The notes: generated from the letters alone by a model not told the origin. 64,000 nucleotides of DNA from Pseudomonas fluorescens (GCF_902497995.1 NZ_CABVII010000006.1:186001-250000); one strand, 5' to 3'; positions 9,803 through 22,455 are shown, counted from the stretch's first letter. A program made the numbers and translations.

Positions 9803-9864
9803 AGTGAACGGCATTATGGCAAGCTCGGTCTAATCCCCATTCACGGAACGCAAGGGAGGATCAG

Positions 9865-11787
9865 ATGGTGCAGCTGTGTTCTATCGAGCAGGCGGTCGAT
9901 GATGTGTTGGCACGGTTGCCTGCGCATATCCACATGGGCTTGCCCCTCGGTCTGGGCAAACCCAACCACTTCGTCAACGCGCTGTTTCAGCGCATTGCAC
10001 AACGGCCCGAACGGCAGCTGACCATCTACACCGCCCTGTGCCTGGGCCGCCCTTCGTTAGGCGACGGTCTGCAAAAGCGCTTCCTCGAACCCTTCATCGA
10101 ACGGGTTTTCGGCGACTACCCCGAACTGGATTTCCTGGCAGATCTACATAAAGACAACCTGCCGTCCAACATTCATGTTCAGCAATTTTTCCTGCAGCCT
10201 GGCAGCCTGCTCAACAGTGCAGCGGCGCAGCGCGATTACGTCAGCAGCAACTACAGCCACGCCGCCCGGGACATCAACGCCGCCGGCTTGAACCTGGTGG
10301 CGCAGCTGGTAGCCAGTCACAGCGAGCATCCCGACCGCCTGAGCCTGAGCTGCAACCCGGACATCACCCTCGACCTGTTGCCGATGATCGCCAAACGCCG
10401 GGCAGCAGGGGAAACGATCCTGCTGGTAGGGCAGGTGCACAACGACTTGCCATACATGCCCGGCGACGGGGAAATCGGCATCGATACCTTCGACCTGTTG
10501 ATTGACGAGAAAGACCGCACGACGCTGTTCTCCACGCCGAACATGCCGGTGGGTTTTCAGGATCACTTCATTGGCCTGCACGCCAGCACGCTGGTGCGCG
10601 ATGGCGGCACCTTGCAGATCGGTATCGGCGCCATGGGTGATGCCCTGACCGCCGCGTTGCTGGCGCGACAAGCCGACAATGACGGTTACAAGGCATTGCT
10701 CGCGGACATCAATCTCAGTCAGTGGGCGCAACTAATCGATCGTGAAGGCGGCGTCGAACCCTTTGCCAAGGGCCTTTACGGTTGCAGCGAAATGTTCGTC
10801 AACGGCTTGCTGGTGCTGGCTGATGCCGGGATTGTGCGGCGTAAGGTCTACCCCGATGTGCCGACCCAGCAACAGGCGAATGCCGGCACCCTGGACGAGA
10901 CCGCTCAGACTGACGGCATCTGCGTCCATGGCGGCTTCTTCCTCGGGCCGCGCACTTTCTACGAGCGCTTGCGCGAGTTGCCCCAGAGCAAGCGGCTCGC
11001 ATTCAACATGACCCGCATCAGCTACATCAACGAGCTTTATGGTCAGGAAGAGCTCAAGCGTCTGCAGCGCCTCGATGCGCGCTTTATCAATACCGTGTTC
11101 ACCATGACCCTGTTGGGTGCCGGGGTGGCGGATCAGCTGGAAGACGGGCGGGTACTCAGCGGTGTGGGCGGGCAATACAACTTTGTCGTCCAGGGCCATG
11201 CGCTGGAAGGCGCGCGTTCGGTGCTGCTGCTACGCAGTTGGCGCGAGTCGGGTGGTGAAGTCAGTTCGAACATTGTCTGGGAATACGGGCATTGCACGAT
11301 CCCGCGGCACCTTCGGGACATTGTGGTGACCGAATACGGCATCGCCGATTTGCGCGGCAAGACGGATGCGGCAGTGATCGAGGCATTGCTGAGCATCAGC
11401 GACTCACGCTTTCAGCCGGGGTTGATCGAGCAGGCGCAGAACATTGGCAAGTTGCCGAAGAACTTCCGCCTCGATCCGCGGTTTGCGGATAACAATCCGC
11501 AGCGTTTGCAGGCGATTCAGGCGCAGCATCCGAATCTGTTTCCGGAGTATCCGCTGGGGTGTGATTTCACCGAGGTGGAGCGGGATGTGTTGCGGGCGCT
11601 GAACTGGTTGAAGAGCAAGTTCAAGCTCACGCAGATTTTGGAATTGGGCAAGGCTGCGCTGGATGCGCCAGAGCCTTCGGCGTTTCCCGGGCATCTGGAG
11701 CGGATGCAACTGACCAACCCGCAAGGGCTGAAAGAGGATCTGTTTCAGCGGCTGCTGCTCACCGGCCTCAAGGCCACCGCCATTTAG
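9865..11787 (+). CDS. Acetyl-CoA hydrolase/transferase family protein
   Basis: A 640-residue CoA-transferase-like protein. An N-terminal domain (about residues 1-260) is followed by the acetyl-CoA hydrolase/transferase C-terminal domain with GVGGQYNFV, the usual catalytic-glutamate segment VVTEYGIADLRG and an LDPRFADN stretch. Family members move CoA between acids (acetate, succinate, 4-hydroxybutyrate and others); the substrate cannot be told here. GGGAGG at about 9855 sets the ATG at 9865. REPINs flank the gene on both sides, and I do not recall it between cycB and xpt in P. aeruginosa, so it may be a clade-specific insertion. Confidence 0.85.
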   Translation: MVQLCSIEQAVDDVLARLPAHIHMGLPLGLGKPNHFVNALFQRIAQRPERQLTIYTALCLGRPSLGDGLQKRFLEPFIERVFGDYPELDFLADLHKDNLPSNIHVQQFFLQPGSLLNSAAAQRDYVSSNYSHAARDINAAGLNLVAQLVASHSEHPDRLSLSCNPDITLDLLPMIAKRRAAGETILLVGQVHNDLPYMPGDGEIGIDTFDLLIDEKDRTTLFSTPNMPVGFQDHFIGLHASTLVRDGGTLQIGIGAMGDALTAALLARQADNDGYKALLADINLSQWAQLIDREGGVEPFAKGLYGCSEMFVNGLLVLADAGIVRRKVYPDVPTQQQANAGTLDETAQTDGICVHGGFFLGPRTFYERLRELPQSKRLAFNMTRISYINELYGQEELKRLQRLDARFINTVFTMTLLGAGVADQLEDGRVLSGVGGQYNFVVQGHALEGARSVLLLRSWRESGGEVSSNIVWEYGHCTIPRHLRDIVVTEYGIADLRGKTDAAVIEALLSISDSRFQPGLIEQAQNIGKLPKNFRLDPRFADNNPQRLQAIQAQHPNLFPEYPLGCDFTEVERDVLRALNWLKSKFKLTQILELGKAALDAPEPSAFPGHLERMQLTNPQGLKEDLFQRLLLTGLKATAI

Positions 11788-11806
11788 CGGCCAACATAAA
11801 TCAAAT

Positions 11807-11894
11807 GTGGGAGCGGGCTTGCTCGCGAAAGCGGTATATCAGTCAGGGAATATGTCGACTGACACTACGCATTCGCGAGCAAGCCCGCTCCCAC
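11807..11894. repeat. REPIN (GTGGGAGCGGGC type)
   Basis: Inverted REP pair in the convergent gap between the CoA-transferase gene and xpt. Confidence 0.9.
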
Positions 11895-11916
11895 ACAAGT
11901 TCTGTGGTGTGGCGGC

Positions 11917-14555
<2,639 letters not shown>

Positions 14556-14817
14556 ACGAAATCAGGGAGTCGTTTGCGAAATGGGCCGGCATTTTAACAG
14601 GCTCAGCGAATTGTGCTGCTCTCTCCGACTTGTGACGTAGCGCGCTTTCCTCAATTGCCGGTTTTGTTACTTTCACGCAGGATGCGCACTGAGTTTGCGC
14701 CTGATGTTCGACATTCGAATTCAAGGCCGCGTTTGACAACCGATGTCATTTGGTCATTGGTGACCGGCGCTGCATAATGCCCGCCGCCTACATCATTGCA
14801 GAGTCTAGGGAGCCAGC

Positions 14818-16491
14818 TTGTCTACGCCTGTCGAACCCTTGCGTTTGCTGCTACTGGCGGAAGAGCCGGCGTGGGCAGCGTTGTTGCGCGAGTGTCTGGC
14901 TCCGATGGGGAGCTCGGCAGTGCTGATCAGCGCGCCTAGCTGGGAGTCGGTCAGCAGTCTGTTCGATGACAACCGCAGCGCGGTGTTATTGACGATCCCG
15001 GCCCTTCAGCCTCTACCGGGTCGTTGCAGTCTGCCAACGGTATTGCTGCTCGAACATGAGCCGCTGTCGCCGCCCGATGGTGTGAGTGACTGGTTGGTGC
15101 GCGATCTGCTTGATCCGGGCATGTTGCGCCGTTGCCTGCGGCATGTGCGTGAGCGCGGTGTGCTGGAAAATACGCTGCAGCGCCTGGCCGAGCAAGACCC
15201 GCTGACCGGCATCGCCAACCGTCAGGGGTTCCAGACCTTGCTGGCGGCGCGGCTGGCGGAAAACGAAGGCCGCGGCCTGGCGCTCGGCCACCTCGACCTC
15301 GACAACTTCCGTCACGCCAACGACTCCCTCGGCCATCAGGCCGGTGACCGATTGATCCTGCAAGTGGTGGCTCGGCTCAAAAGCCAACTCGAGGTCGGCG
15401 ATCAACTGGCCCGGTTGGGCAGCGATGAATTTGCCTTGTTGATCGACACCCGTCGCGCGCCCGAACGCGCCGAGTGGATGGCCGAGCGCATCACCGAAGC
15501 GCTGGCCGAGCCCTATTGGATCGACGGCGAAAGCCTGTTGATCGGTTCCAGTCTCGGTATTGCCCACGCCCGGGTCCAGGCCGGTGCCGACCCACTGATG
15601 TGGCACGCGCACATTGCCATGCAGCAGGCCAAGAGCACACAGGGCTGCACCTTTCATATCTTCAACGAACGCATCAATCGCAATGCCCGCAGCATGGCTG
15701 ACCTGGAAAGTGAGCTGCGCCGGGCCTTGCGTCGCGATGAACTGGAGTTGCACTACCAACCACGGCTGAACCTCGAGGACGGGCAAATCGTCGGTCTCGA
15801 AGCCTTGGTGCGCTGGCGGCATGCTGAACGCGGCTTGCTGCCACCGAGCGAGTTCGTGCCGCTGGCCGAGCAAAGCGGTTTGATCGTGCCGCTGGGTTAC
15901 TGGGTGATTTCCCGCGCCTTGCGCGACATGCAGGCGCTGCGCGAACGGGGTTTGCCGGCGCTGCACATGGCGATCAACCTGTCGTTCCGGCAGTTTCAGG
16001 ACAGCCAATTGCTGTCGACCCTGAGCCGGCTGATTGCCGAGCGCGGCGTCGAGGCGCAGTGGCTGGAGTTCGAACTGACCGAAACTGCGGTCATGCGCCG
16101 CAGTGATCTGGTGAAACAGACCATGGATGCCCTGGGGCGCCTGGGCGTACGCTTCTCCCTGGACGACTTCGGCACCGGATTCTCTTCGTTCGTGCACCTC
16201 AACAGCCTGCCGATTGCCTTGCTGAAGATCGACAAGAGCTTTGTCGGCGGCATGGAACGGCGTGAAGAGAATCGCAAACTGGTGCATGCGATGATCAACC
16301 TGGCACACAACCTCAATCTCGAAGTGGTCGCCGAGGGTGTGGAAACGCCGGAGCAGCTGCAGCTGTTGCGTGGGTTTGGGTGCAATCAGGTGCAGGGGTA
16401 TCTGATCAGCAAGCCGTTGCCGTTGGTGGAGTTGGTTGAGTATCTGACGTTTGGCGCCAACCAGCAGCCGATGCTGGAAGGCGTGAGCTAA
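14818..16491 (+). CDS. GGDEF-EAL c-di-GMP phosphodiesterase, ProE-like
   Basis: A 557-residue cytoplasmic protein: N-terminal receiver-like region (about 1-110) without an obvious phospho-acceptor set, GGDEF domain (about 120-280) with the altered motif GSDEF, and EAL domain (about 295-545). The EAL catalytic set looks intact: EALVRW, the Asn in NLSFRQF, ELTETAV, DDFGTGFSS, LKIDKSF and AEGVET, so c-di-GMP hydrolysis is expected and cyclase activity is doubtful. The start is TTG 14818 with AGGGAG upstream. It is syntenic with PA5295 (ProE), a phosphodiesterase controlling exopolysaccharide. Confidence 0.88.
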   Translation: MSTPVEPLRLLLLAEEPAWAALLRECLAPMGSSAVLISAPSWESVSSLFDDNRSAVLLTIPALQPLPGRCSLPTVLLLEHEPLSPPDGVSDWLVRDLLDPGMLRRCLRHVRERGVLENTLQRLAEQDPLTGIANRQGFQTLLAARLAENEGRGLALGHLDLDNFRHANDSLGHQAGDRLILQVVARLKSQLEVGDQLARLGSDEFALLIDTRRAPERAEWMAERITEALAEPYWIDGESLLIGSSLGIAHARVQAGADPLMWHAHIAMQQAKSTQGCTFHIFNERINRNARSMADLESELRRALRRDELELHYQPRLNLEDGQIVGLEALVRWRHAERGLLPPSEFVPLAEQSGLIVPLGYWVISRALRDMQALRERGLPALHMAINLSFRQFQDSQLLSTLSRLIAERGVEAQWLEFELTETAVMRRSDLVKQTMDALGRLGVRFSLDDFGTGFSSFVHLNSLPIALLKIDKSFVGGMERREENRKLVHAMINLAHNLNLEVVAEGVETPEQLQLLRGFGCNQVQGYLISKPLPLVELVEYLTFGANQQPMLEGVS

Positions 16492-16502
16492 ACACAACGC
16501 CT

Positions 16503-16621
16503 TGTAGGAGCGAGCGGTGCGGCGATCCGACTTGCCCGCGAAGGCCGTTACGCGGTGTACCTGATACATCGTGCAATGGCCTTCGCGGGCAAGTCGGATC
16601 GCCGCACCGCTCGCTCCTACA
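16503..16621. repeat. Long perfect-arm REPIN variant
   Basis: Two identical inverted arms of about 43 bases around a 33-base loop. Each arm begins and ends like the local REPs (GTAGGAGCGAG and CCCGCGAAGGC) but carries an insert GGTGCGGCGATCCGACTT in the middle. Confidence 0.9.
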
Positions 16622-16624
16622 GGT

Positions 16625-18022
16625 CTATGCGATCTCTAAATGCTGCTGCGGCGCCGGCTCCCGCTGAATCATCCGCTTCATCTTCCACTCAAACGCCAGC
16701 GTCAGGCTCACCGCCGCGCACGCCAGCCCCAGCGCCAGGCCCCACCAGACGCCAGTCGGCCCCCCATCCAAATGGAAGGCCATCCACCACGCGGCTGGCG
16801 CCCCAATCAGCCAATAGCAGCCCAGCCCGACCAGGAACGTGGTCTTGGCATCCTTGAGCCCGCGAATGCAGCCCATGGCGATGGTTTGCGTGCCGTCGAA
16901 CAGCTCGAACCATGCCGCCACCGCCAACAGGCTCACAGCCAGGTTGATAACCTCGCGGAATGCCGGGTCGTTGTGGTCCAGGAACAGGCCGATCAACTGA
17001 TTCGGCAGCAGCCAGAAGACCATCGCAAAGCCCAGCATCGCCGCCGCCCCGAAAACAATTCCGACCCGTCCGGCCAGCCGCGCGCCCAACAGTTGCCCCG
17101 CACCGTAGTGCTGGCCGATGCGCATGGTGATCGCATAGGAAAGCCCCGCCGGAATCATGAACGCCACCGAGACGATCTGCAGGGCAATCTGATGCGCCGC
17201 CAGTTGCGTACTGCCCATGGTGCCCATGCACAGCGCCGCAAAGGCAAACAATCCGACTTCCACCGCGTAGGTGCCGCCAATGGGCAGGCCGAGGCGCCAC
17301 AGTTCCTTCAGATACTGACGGTTGGGCCGCGACAGGCCCTGGCGCAGTGGATAAGCGTCGTAGGCCGGGTGCCGACGGATGTGCAACGCCAGCGCCAGCG
17401 CCATGAAGTTGGCAACGATCGCTGTCACGAGGCCGATGCCCACCAGGCCCATTTTCGGCAAACCGAACATGCCGGTGATCAACGCATAATTGAGCAGGAA
17501 GTTGGCCACCGTGCCGCCGAGGCTGATGACCATCACCGGCGTCGCCCGGCCGATGGCGCTGGTGAAACCACGCAGGGCCATGAAGCTCAGGTAGCCGGGC
17601 AGGGCGAACGGCAGGACCAACAGGAACTGCCCGGCCGCCTCGACGTTGGTTTCGGTCTGGCCGAACAGCAGCAGCACCGGCTTGAGGTTCCACAGCAGCA
17701 CACCCGCCACCAGCGCCATCAACCACGCCAGCCACAAGCCGGCCTGGGTCAGCCGCGCCGCGCCGACGATGTCGCCGGCGCCCTGACGGATCGCAACCAG
17801 GGTGCCGACCGCCGCAATGACGCCGATGCAGAAGATCGACACGAACGAATAACTGGCTGCACCCAGGCCGCCGCCAGCGAGTGCCTCGGGACTCAGGCGC
17901 GCCATCATCAAGGTGTCGGTGAGGACCATCAGCATGTGCGCCAACTGCGAGGCAATCAACGGCCCCGCCAGCCGCAGGATGGCCCAGAGTTCAATGCGCG
18001 CTGGATGCTGCATGGTCATCAC
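16625..18022 (-). CDS. MATE-family multidrug/Na+ antiporter
   Basis: A 465-residue integral membrane protein with about twelve hydrophobic segments in two repeated halves, as in NorM-type MATE pumps; the first helix pair contains RLAGPLIASQLAHMLM and DTLMMARLSPEAL. NorM-like pumps export cationic drugs in exchange for Na+ or H+. It matches PA5294 in context. The divergent LysR gene is its possible regulator. Substrates cannot be told from sequence. Confidence 0.88.
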   Translation of the reverse strand: MMTMQHPARIELWAILRLAGPLIASQLAHMLMVLTDTLMMARLSPEALAGGGLGAASYSFVSIFCIGVIAAVGTLVAIRQGAGDIVGAARLTQAGLWLAWLMALVAGVLLWNLKPVLLLFGQTETNVEAAGQFLLVLPFALPGYLSFMALRGFTSAIGRATPVMVISLGGTVANFLLNYALITGMFGLPKMGLVGIGLVTAIVANFMALALALHIRRHPAYDAYPLRQGLSRPNRQYLKELWRLGLPIGGTYAVEVGLFAFAALCMGTMGSTQLAAHQIALQIVSVAFMIPAGLSYAITMRIGQHYGAGQLLGARLAGRVGIVFGAAAMLGFAMVFWLLPNQLIGLFLDHNDPAFREVINLAVSLLAVAAWFELFDGTQTIAMGCIRGLKDAKTTFLVGLGCYWLIGAPAAWWMAFHLDGGPTGVWWGLALGLACAAVSLTLAFEWKMKRMIQREPAPQQHLEIA

Positions 18023-18171
18023 GCTCGATCGATAAAGTAAGCAGGAAAGCGTCGATTCTCGGCGCTTTGCTGGGTTTTCACAAAGGGATAAAAAGGATGG
18101 GTGGCATGATTAAAACTCATGCTAAGAAGTTTCTGTTAACTTCATCTCATTACGCTGTAGGAGTCTTCCTG

Positions 18172-19092
18172 ATGTCCCGTCGTCTTCCTCCCTTATATGC
18201 CCTTCGCGCATTCGAAGCAGCGGCGCGACATAGCTCGTTTACCCGCGCCGCCGAAGAATTGTCGATCACTCAAAGTGCGGTCAGCCGGCACATTCGTACG
18301 CTCGAAGAGCATTTCGCCTGCCGGCTGTTCCATCGCAGTGGACGCAATCTGCAATTGACCGAGTCCGCGCGGCTGATCCTGCCCGGCATCCGCGAAGGGT
18401 TCGCGGCACTGGAGCGCGCTTGCCACACACTGCGTGCCGAAGATGACATCCTGCGCATGAAAGCCCCGTCCACCCTGACCATGCGTTGGCTGCTGGCGCG
18501 GCTCAGCCGATTCCGGCATCTGCAATCGGGTAACGAGGTGCAACTGACCAGCGCCTGGATGGACATCGACTCGGTGGACTTCAATCATGAACCGTTCGAC
18601 TGCGCCGTCATCCTCAGCAACGGGAATTTTCCTCCGGACTGGGAGGCCAGCTTCCTGTTCCCGGAGGAGCTGATCCCGGTCGGTGCGCCGAATCTTCTGA
18701 ACGATCAACCGTGGGACCTAGCGCGCCTGGCCAATGCCGAACTGCTGCACCCGACACCGGATCGTCGTGACTGGCGCAATTGGCTGGAGCGCATGGGCCT
18801 GACCGATCAGGTGTCGCTCAAGGGCGGGCAGGTGTTCGACACGCTGGAGCTGGGCATGATCGCCGCCGCCCGCGGGTACGGCGTATCCATGGGTGATCTG
18901 CTGATGGTGGCGGAGGACGTTGCCCAGGGACGGCTGAGCCTGCCGTGGCCGACGGCCGTCGCCAGCGGTGAGAAATATTACCTGGTCTGGCCGAAAACAC
19001 GCCCTGGGGGTGAGCGTATGCGTCGGCTCAGCGATTTCCTGCAGGGCGAAGTACGGGCGATGGAGTTACCGGAGGTGGAGCGTCTGAGCTGA
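18172..19092 (+). CDS. LysR-family regulator (GcvA/AmpR-like)
   Basis: A 306-residue LysR regulator with the N-terminal winged helix (about residues 5-65; AFEAAARHSSFTRAAEELSI and TQSAVSRHIRTLE) and a substrate-binding domain. The start PPLYALRAFEAAARH is typical of the GcvA/AmpR subgroup. I placed the start at ATG 18172, with GTAGGAG nine bases upstream; the frame opens at 18067, but those 35 extra residues have no family match. It is divergent from the MATE gene and corresponds to PA5293. The effector is unknown. Confidence 0.88.
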   Translation: MSRRLPPLYALRAFEAAARHSSFTRAAEELSITQSAVSRHIRTLEEHFACRLFHRSGRNLQLTESARLILPGIREGFAALERACHTLRAEDDILRMKAPSTLTMRWLLARLSRFRHLQSGNEVQLTSAWMDIDSVDFNHEPFDCAVILSNGNFPPDWEASFLFPEELIPVGAPNLLNDQPWDLARLANAELLHPTPDRRDWRNWLERMGLTDQVSLKGGQVFDTLELGMIAAARGYGVSMGDLLMVAEDVAQGRLSLPWPTAVASGEKYYLVWPKTRPGGERMRRLSDFLQGEVRAMELPEVERLS

Positions 19093-19146
19093 ATCGATGC
19101 GGTTTTGGTGGTCACACATCTTGAGCTCACCGCAAATTCCCTCCCT

Positions 19147-19167
19147 GTGGGAGCTTGCTCGCGATGG
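19147..19167. repeat. Solo shortened REP
   Basis: One copy of a REP-like sequence, GTGGGAGCTTGCTCGCGATG, lacking the usual GCGGG internal bases and without an inverted partner. Confidence 0.6.
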
Positions 19168-19296
19168 GATCGCCTCAACGTTCTGGGTTAACTCAAAGCT
19201 TCGAATCGACAGGCGTTCTTAATCTTGTGTGTAGGGCTTGATGAATCGTTTCAGCAGGTCTATAAAAATGGCACAACTCCAAGAAAGGCTGCTGCC

Positions 19297-20511
19297 ATGA
19301 CTCCGCTCAAACTCCTCATTAGCCTCGGCGCACTGTCCGCCGCCTCCCACGTGATGGCCTGGGACTACGTCCTGCTCGACACCGACAAGGCCGCCCAGAA
19401 CTGGCAAATCACCAGCCAGCAACTCGGGGTAAAAACCGATAAACCCTTCTCTGTGACCTTGCGCACCTTGCACGGCGGTCGGCAGGAAGGCGTCAGCGTC
19501 GTCGACATCGATAACGGCACCATGAAACTTTCGGTGGTGCCGACACGAGGGATGAACGTCTTGCAGGCCTCGGTCGGCACTGTACGCATGGGTTGGGATT
19601 CGCCGGTCAAAGAGGTAGTCAATCCAGCCTTCATCGAACTTAACGGTCGCGGTGGCCTTGGCTGGCTGGAAGGCTTCAACGAACTGGTCACCCGCTGCGG
19701 CTACGAATGGGTCGGCCACCCCGGCATCGACAATGGCGAGCTGCTGACCCTCCACGGTCGCGCCGCCAACATCCCGGCCAATAAAGTCACCCTGCACATC
19801 GACGAAAAACCGCCTTACACCATCAGCCTGCGCGGCGAGCTGAAAGAGCAGGCGTTCAAGAAAGTCGACTTCTCTGTCGCGACCGAACTCGTCACCGAAC
19901 CCGGCAGTGTGAGCTTCAGCCTCAATGACACCCTGACCAATAACGGCGACTATTCGAAGGAATACCAGGCGCTGTACCACAGCAACTTCAGCACCCCATT
20001 CCTCGAGCAGGGCGCCCGCTTTGTCGCGCCGGTGAAACAGGTATCGCCGTTCAACGACAAAGCCAAGGGTGATCTGCCGGACTGGCAAACCTACCGCGCA
20101 CCCACCAAGGACTACGACGAAACGGTTTACAACGTGGTGCCTTATGCCGACGCCAAGGGCGATACGCTGACCGTGCTGCATAACAAGGCGGGCAGCCTGG
20201 GTGTCTCGGTCGGCTTCAACACTCAAACACTGCCCGTGTTCTCCCTGTGGAAAAACACCGATACCCAAGGGCAGGGCTATGTCACGGGTCTTGAGCCGGG
20301 GACGAGCTTTTCCTACAACCGCCGGTACCAGCGGCCACTGGGCCTGGTGCCGACGATTGGGCCGAAGGAGCAGAAGCAGTTCCTGATCAGCTACAGCTTG
20401 TTGGCGGACAAGGGCGCCGTGGATCAGGCGCTGAAGCGGGTGAGCGACATTCAGGCCGGGCGGGAAACTGAGGTGCGGCAAGTACCGTTGGTGGATCTCA
20501 CTAAGGGATGA
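19297..20511 (+). CDS. Exported DUF4432/aldose-epimerase-like protein
   Basis: A 404-residue protein with a signal peptide ending near residue 21 (ASHVMAW), so probably periplasmic. The mature part is a galactose-mutarotase-like beta-sandwich: VVPTRGMNVLQAS, the histidine in LLTLHGRAA and later FSYNRRYQRPLG fit DUF4432. Many relatives are cytoplasmic; the signal peptide is notable. A sugar-ring role is possible but unproven. The start is ATG 19297, with AAGAAAGG upstream. It stands alone between the LysR gene and comM. Confidence 0.78.
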   Translation: MTPLKLLISLGALSAASHVMAWDYVLLDTDKAAQNWQITSQQLGVKTDKPFSVTLRTLHGGRQEGVSVVDIDNGTMKLSVVPTRGMNVLQASVGTVRMGWDSPVKEVVNPAFIELNGRGGLGWLEGFNELVTRCGYEWVGHPGIDNGELLTLHGRAANIPANKVTLHIDEKPPYTISLRGELKEQAFKKVDFSVATELVTEPGSVSFSLNDTLTNNGDYSKEYQALYHSNFSTPFLEQGARFVAPVKQVSPFNDKAKGDLPDWQTYRAPTKDYDETVYNVVPYADAKGDTLTVLHNKAGSLGVSVGFNTQTLPVFSLWKNTDTQGQGYVTGLEPGTSFSYNRRYQRPLGLVPTIGPKEQKQFLISYSLLADKGAVDQALKRVSDIQAGRETEVRQVPLVDLTKG

Positions 20512-20612
20512 CATTGAGTGGCGCTTAGAATCAGGTGAATTTCAACAACAAGCCTTATCTCTGCAAAAAAACGCTTACGAAATGAGGTTTTCCAGAAAAA
20601 ACGTTTATACGA

Positions 20613-22106
20613 CTATGGGTTCGACGGCCTGTATTGAAGCGCCTCAGCCAAATGTTCGCGTCGAATGCCATCGAGTTGCTCAAGGTCCGCCAATGTGCGC
20701 GCTACCTTGAGCAGCCGGTGGGCGGCTCGCAAGGACAAGGTCAAACGCTCGCAAGCGGTTTCCAGCCAGTTTTCATCGGCTGTGGATAGCTTGCAGTGTT
20801 TGCGCAGGCCCGGCAGATCAAGGAAGGCGTTCGCACAACCTTGGCGTTTCTGTTGCCGTTCTCGTGCGTTGGCTACCAGCACCGCGGCAGCGGCCGTACT
20901 GTCACCGGGTTTAGTCGCGGGATTCAACGCCGTAGTTTCGCGGGCGACTGTCAGGTGCAGGTCGATGCGATCCAGCAGCGGCCCAGACAGTTTGTTGCGA
21001 TATCGCTGGACCATGTCCGGTGTGCAGGAACATCGGCCACTAGGCTCGCCAAGGTATCCACAGGGGCAAGGATTCATCGCGGCGACCAGTTGGAAGCGCG
21101 CCGGGAAGCGTACGCGGTCCCTGGCGCGGGAGATCACGATGTGGCCGGATTCCAGTGGCTCCCTCAGTACCTCCAATACCTTGCGATCAAACTCCGGGAG
21201 TTCATCGAGGAACAGCACGCCGTGGTGGGCGAGGGTGATTTCGCCGGGTTGAGGTTTCGAGCCTCCGCCCACCAGTGCCGGCCCGGAGGCGGAGTGATGG
21301 GGTTGGCGAAACGGTCGCTGCGGCCAATGGCTCAACGGCACACAACTGGCGACCGATTGAATCGCCGCGACTTCCAGCGCCTCGCTTTCTGCCAATGGCG
21401 GCAACAGCCCCGGCAGACGACTCGCCAACAGTGTTTTCCCCGTTCCCGGAGGCCCGCTGAACAGCAGGTTATGCGCGCCCGCCGCCGCAATCAGCAATGC
21501 ACGCTTGGCCGCGAGTTGGCCCTGCACCTCGTTCAAATCGGGATAGGGTTTACTGGCATGCATCAAGCCATCCGAAACGTAAGGCTCGATGGGCATATGA
21601 CCATTGAAATGCGCGACCGCTTCCAGCAGATGGTCCACCGCAATCACCTTCAACCCCGACGCCAGGCACGCCTCTTCGGCGTTAGCTCGCGGCACCACTA
21701 ATGTCCGCCCGGCCTTGCGCGCTGCCAGTGCCGCCGGCAGCACACCGCGAACCGCCCGCACTGCACCGGACAGCGCCAATTCCCCAAGGCATTCCACATC
21801 GTCCAGGGTGAGCGTCGGCACCTGAACACTGGCCGACAGAATCCCCAAGGCAATCGCCAGATCAAATCGGCCGCCATCCTTAGGCAGATCAGCGGGAGCG
21901 AGATTCAACGTGATGCGCCGCGCCGGAAATTGCAGGCCCGAATTGATGATCGCACTGCGCACGCGGTCCTTGCTTTCCCTTACGGCTGTTTCGGGCAAGC
22001 CGACCATCGTCAGGGATGGCAAACCGTTGGCCAGATGGACTTCCACGGTGACGGCGGGTGCATCCACGCCAATCTGGGCGCGGCTGTGGACGATGGACAA
22101 AGACAT
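20613..22106 (-). CDS. comM: ComM/YifB Mg-chelatase-like AAA+ ATPase
   Basis: A 497-residue ComM protein. N-terminal Lon-like domain (about 1-170), AAA+ core with Walker A GPPGTGKT (218-225) and sensor region, and C-terminal Mg-chelatase domain. ComM is a hexameric helicase that drives branch migration and widens the integrated tract during natural transformation. The gene is complete. Codons about 226-278 are duplicated as a decayed fragment at 25503-25668. In Acinetobacter, comM is the main target of Tn6022/AbaR-type islands, so this locus is a known landing place in another genus. Confidence 0.95.
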   Translation of the reverse strand: MSLSIVHSRAQIGVDAPAVTVEVHLANGLPSLTMVGLPETAVRESKDRVRSAIINSGLQFPARRITLNLAPADLPKDGGRFDLAIALGILSASVQVPTLTLDDVECLGELALSGAVRAVRGVLPAALAARKAGRTLVVPRANAEEACLASGLKVIAVDHLLEAVAHFNGHMPIEPYVSDGLMHASKPYPDLNEVQGQLAAKRALLIAAAGAHNLLFSGPPGTGKTLLASRLPGLLPPLAESEALEVAAIQSVASCVPLSHWPQRPFRQPHHSASGPALVGGGSKPQPGEITLAHHGVLFLDELPEFDRKVLEVLREPLESGHIVISRARDRVRFPARFQLVAAMNPCPCGYLGEPSGRCSCTPDMVQRYRNKLSGPLLDRIDLHLTVARETTALNPATKPGDSTAAAAVLVANARERQQKRQGCANAFLDLPGLRKHCKLSTADENWLETACERLTLSLRAAHRLLKVARTLADLEQLDGIRREHLAEALQYRPSNP

Positions 22107-22284
22107 GGTCGTTCCTTGATATGACGGGGGCCGCTTCCTGCGGTGTTTTCAAGGGTAGTCCGGTATGGAGTATTTGGCGGGAGGAGCCGGAGGAAGTTTT
22201 CACTGGATGTTGCGACTAGTTTTTCCGGAATTGCCGGTCAAAAAACTGTGTTGAGGATATGGTGGTTCGTTCAACCAGCAGAAT

Positions 22285-22455
22285 TCAGGATTTTCCGCCC
22301 GCCAGAAGGCCACTTTGTTCGAGTTTTCTACCATGCGTTGCGGCTACTTCAAGAAAGTGCCGTTGATTGGCTGAAACTTTTCCAGCTAACCGAAACGCTT
22401 CGGCGTGAAATTCAACAATTTGGAGCACCCTTGTTATTCGCTTTTTTTGGTTCAT
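22285..22455 (-). CDS. 56-aa unknown protein, paralogue of 25669-25839
   Basis: A complete short frame of 56 residues (MNQKKRITRVLQIVEFHAEA at its start, ending GLLAGGKS) with GAGGTG six bases before the ATG. It is clearly homologous to the equally long frame at 25669-25839: both keep VEFHAEA or AEFHAEA, RLAG, SANQR and GLLAG, with differences scattered throughout and both frames open, which argues for coding. I do not recognise the family. The protein is basic and probably helical. It lies 178 bases upstream of comM in the same direction. Confidence 0.6.
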   Translation of the reverse strand: MNQKKRITRVLQIVEFHAEAFRLAGKVSANQRHFLEVAATHGRKLEQSGLLAGGKS

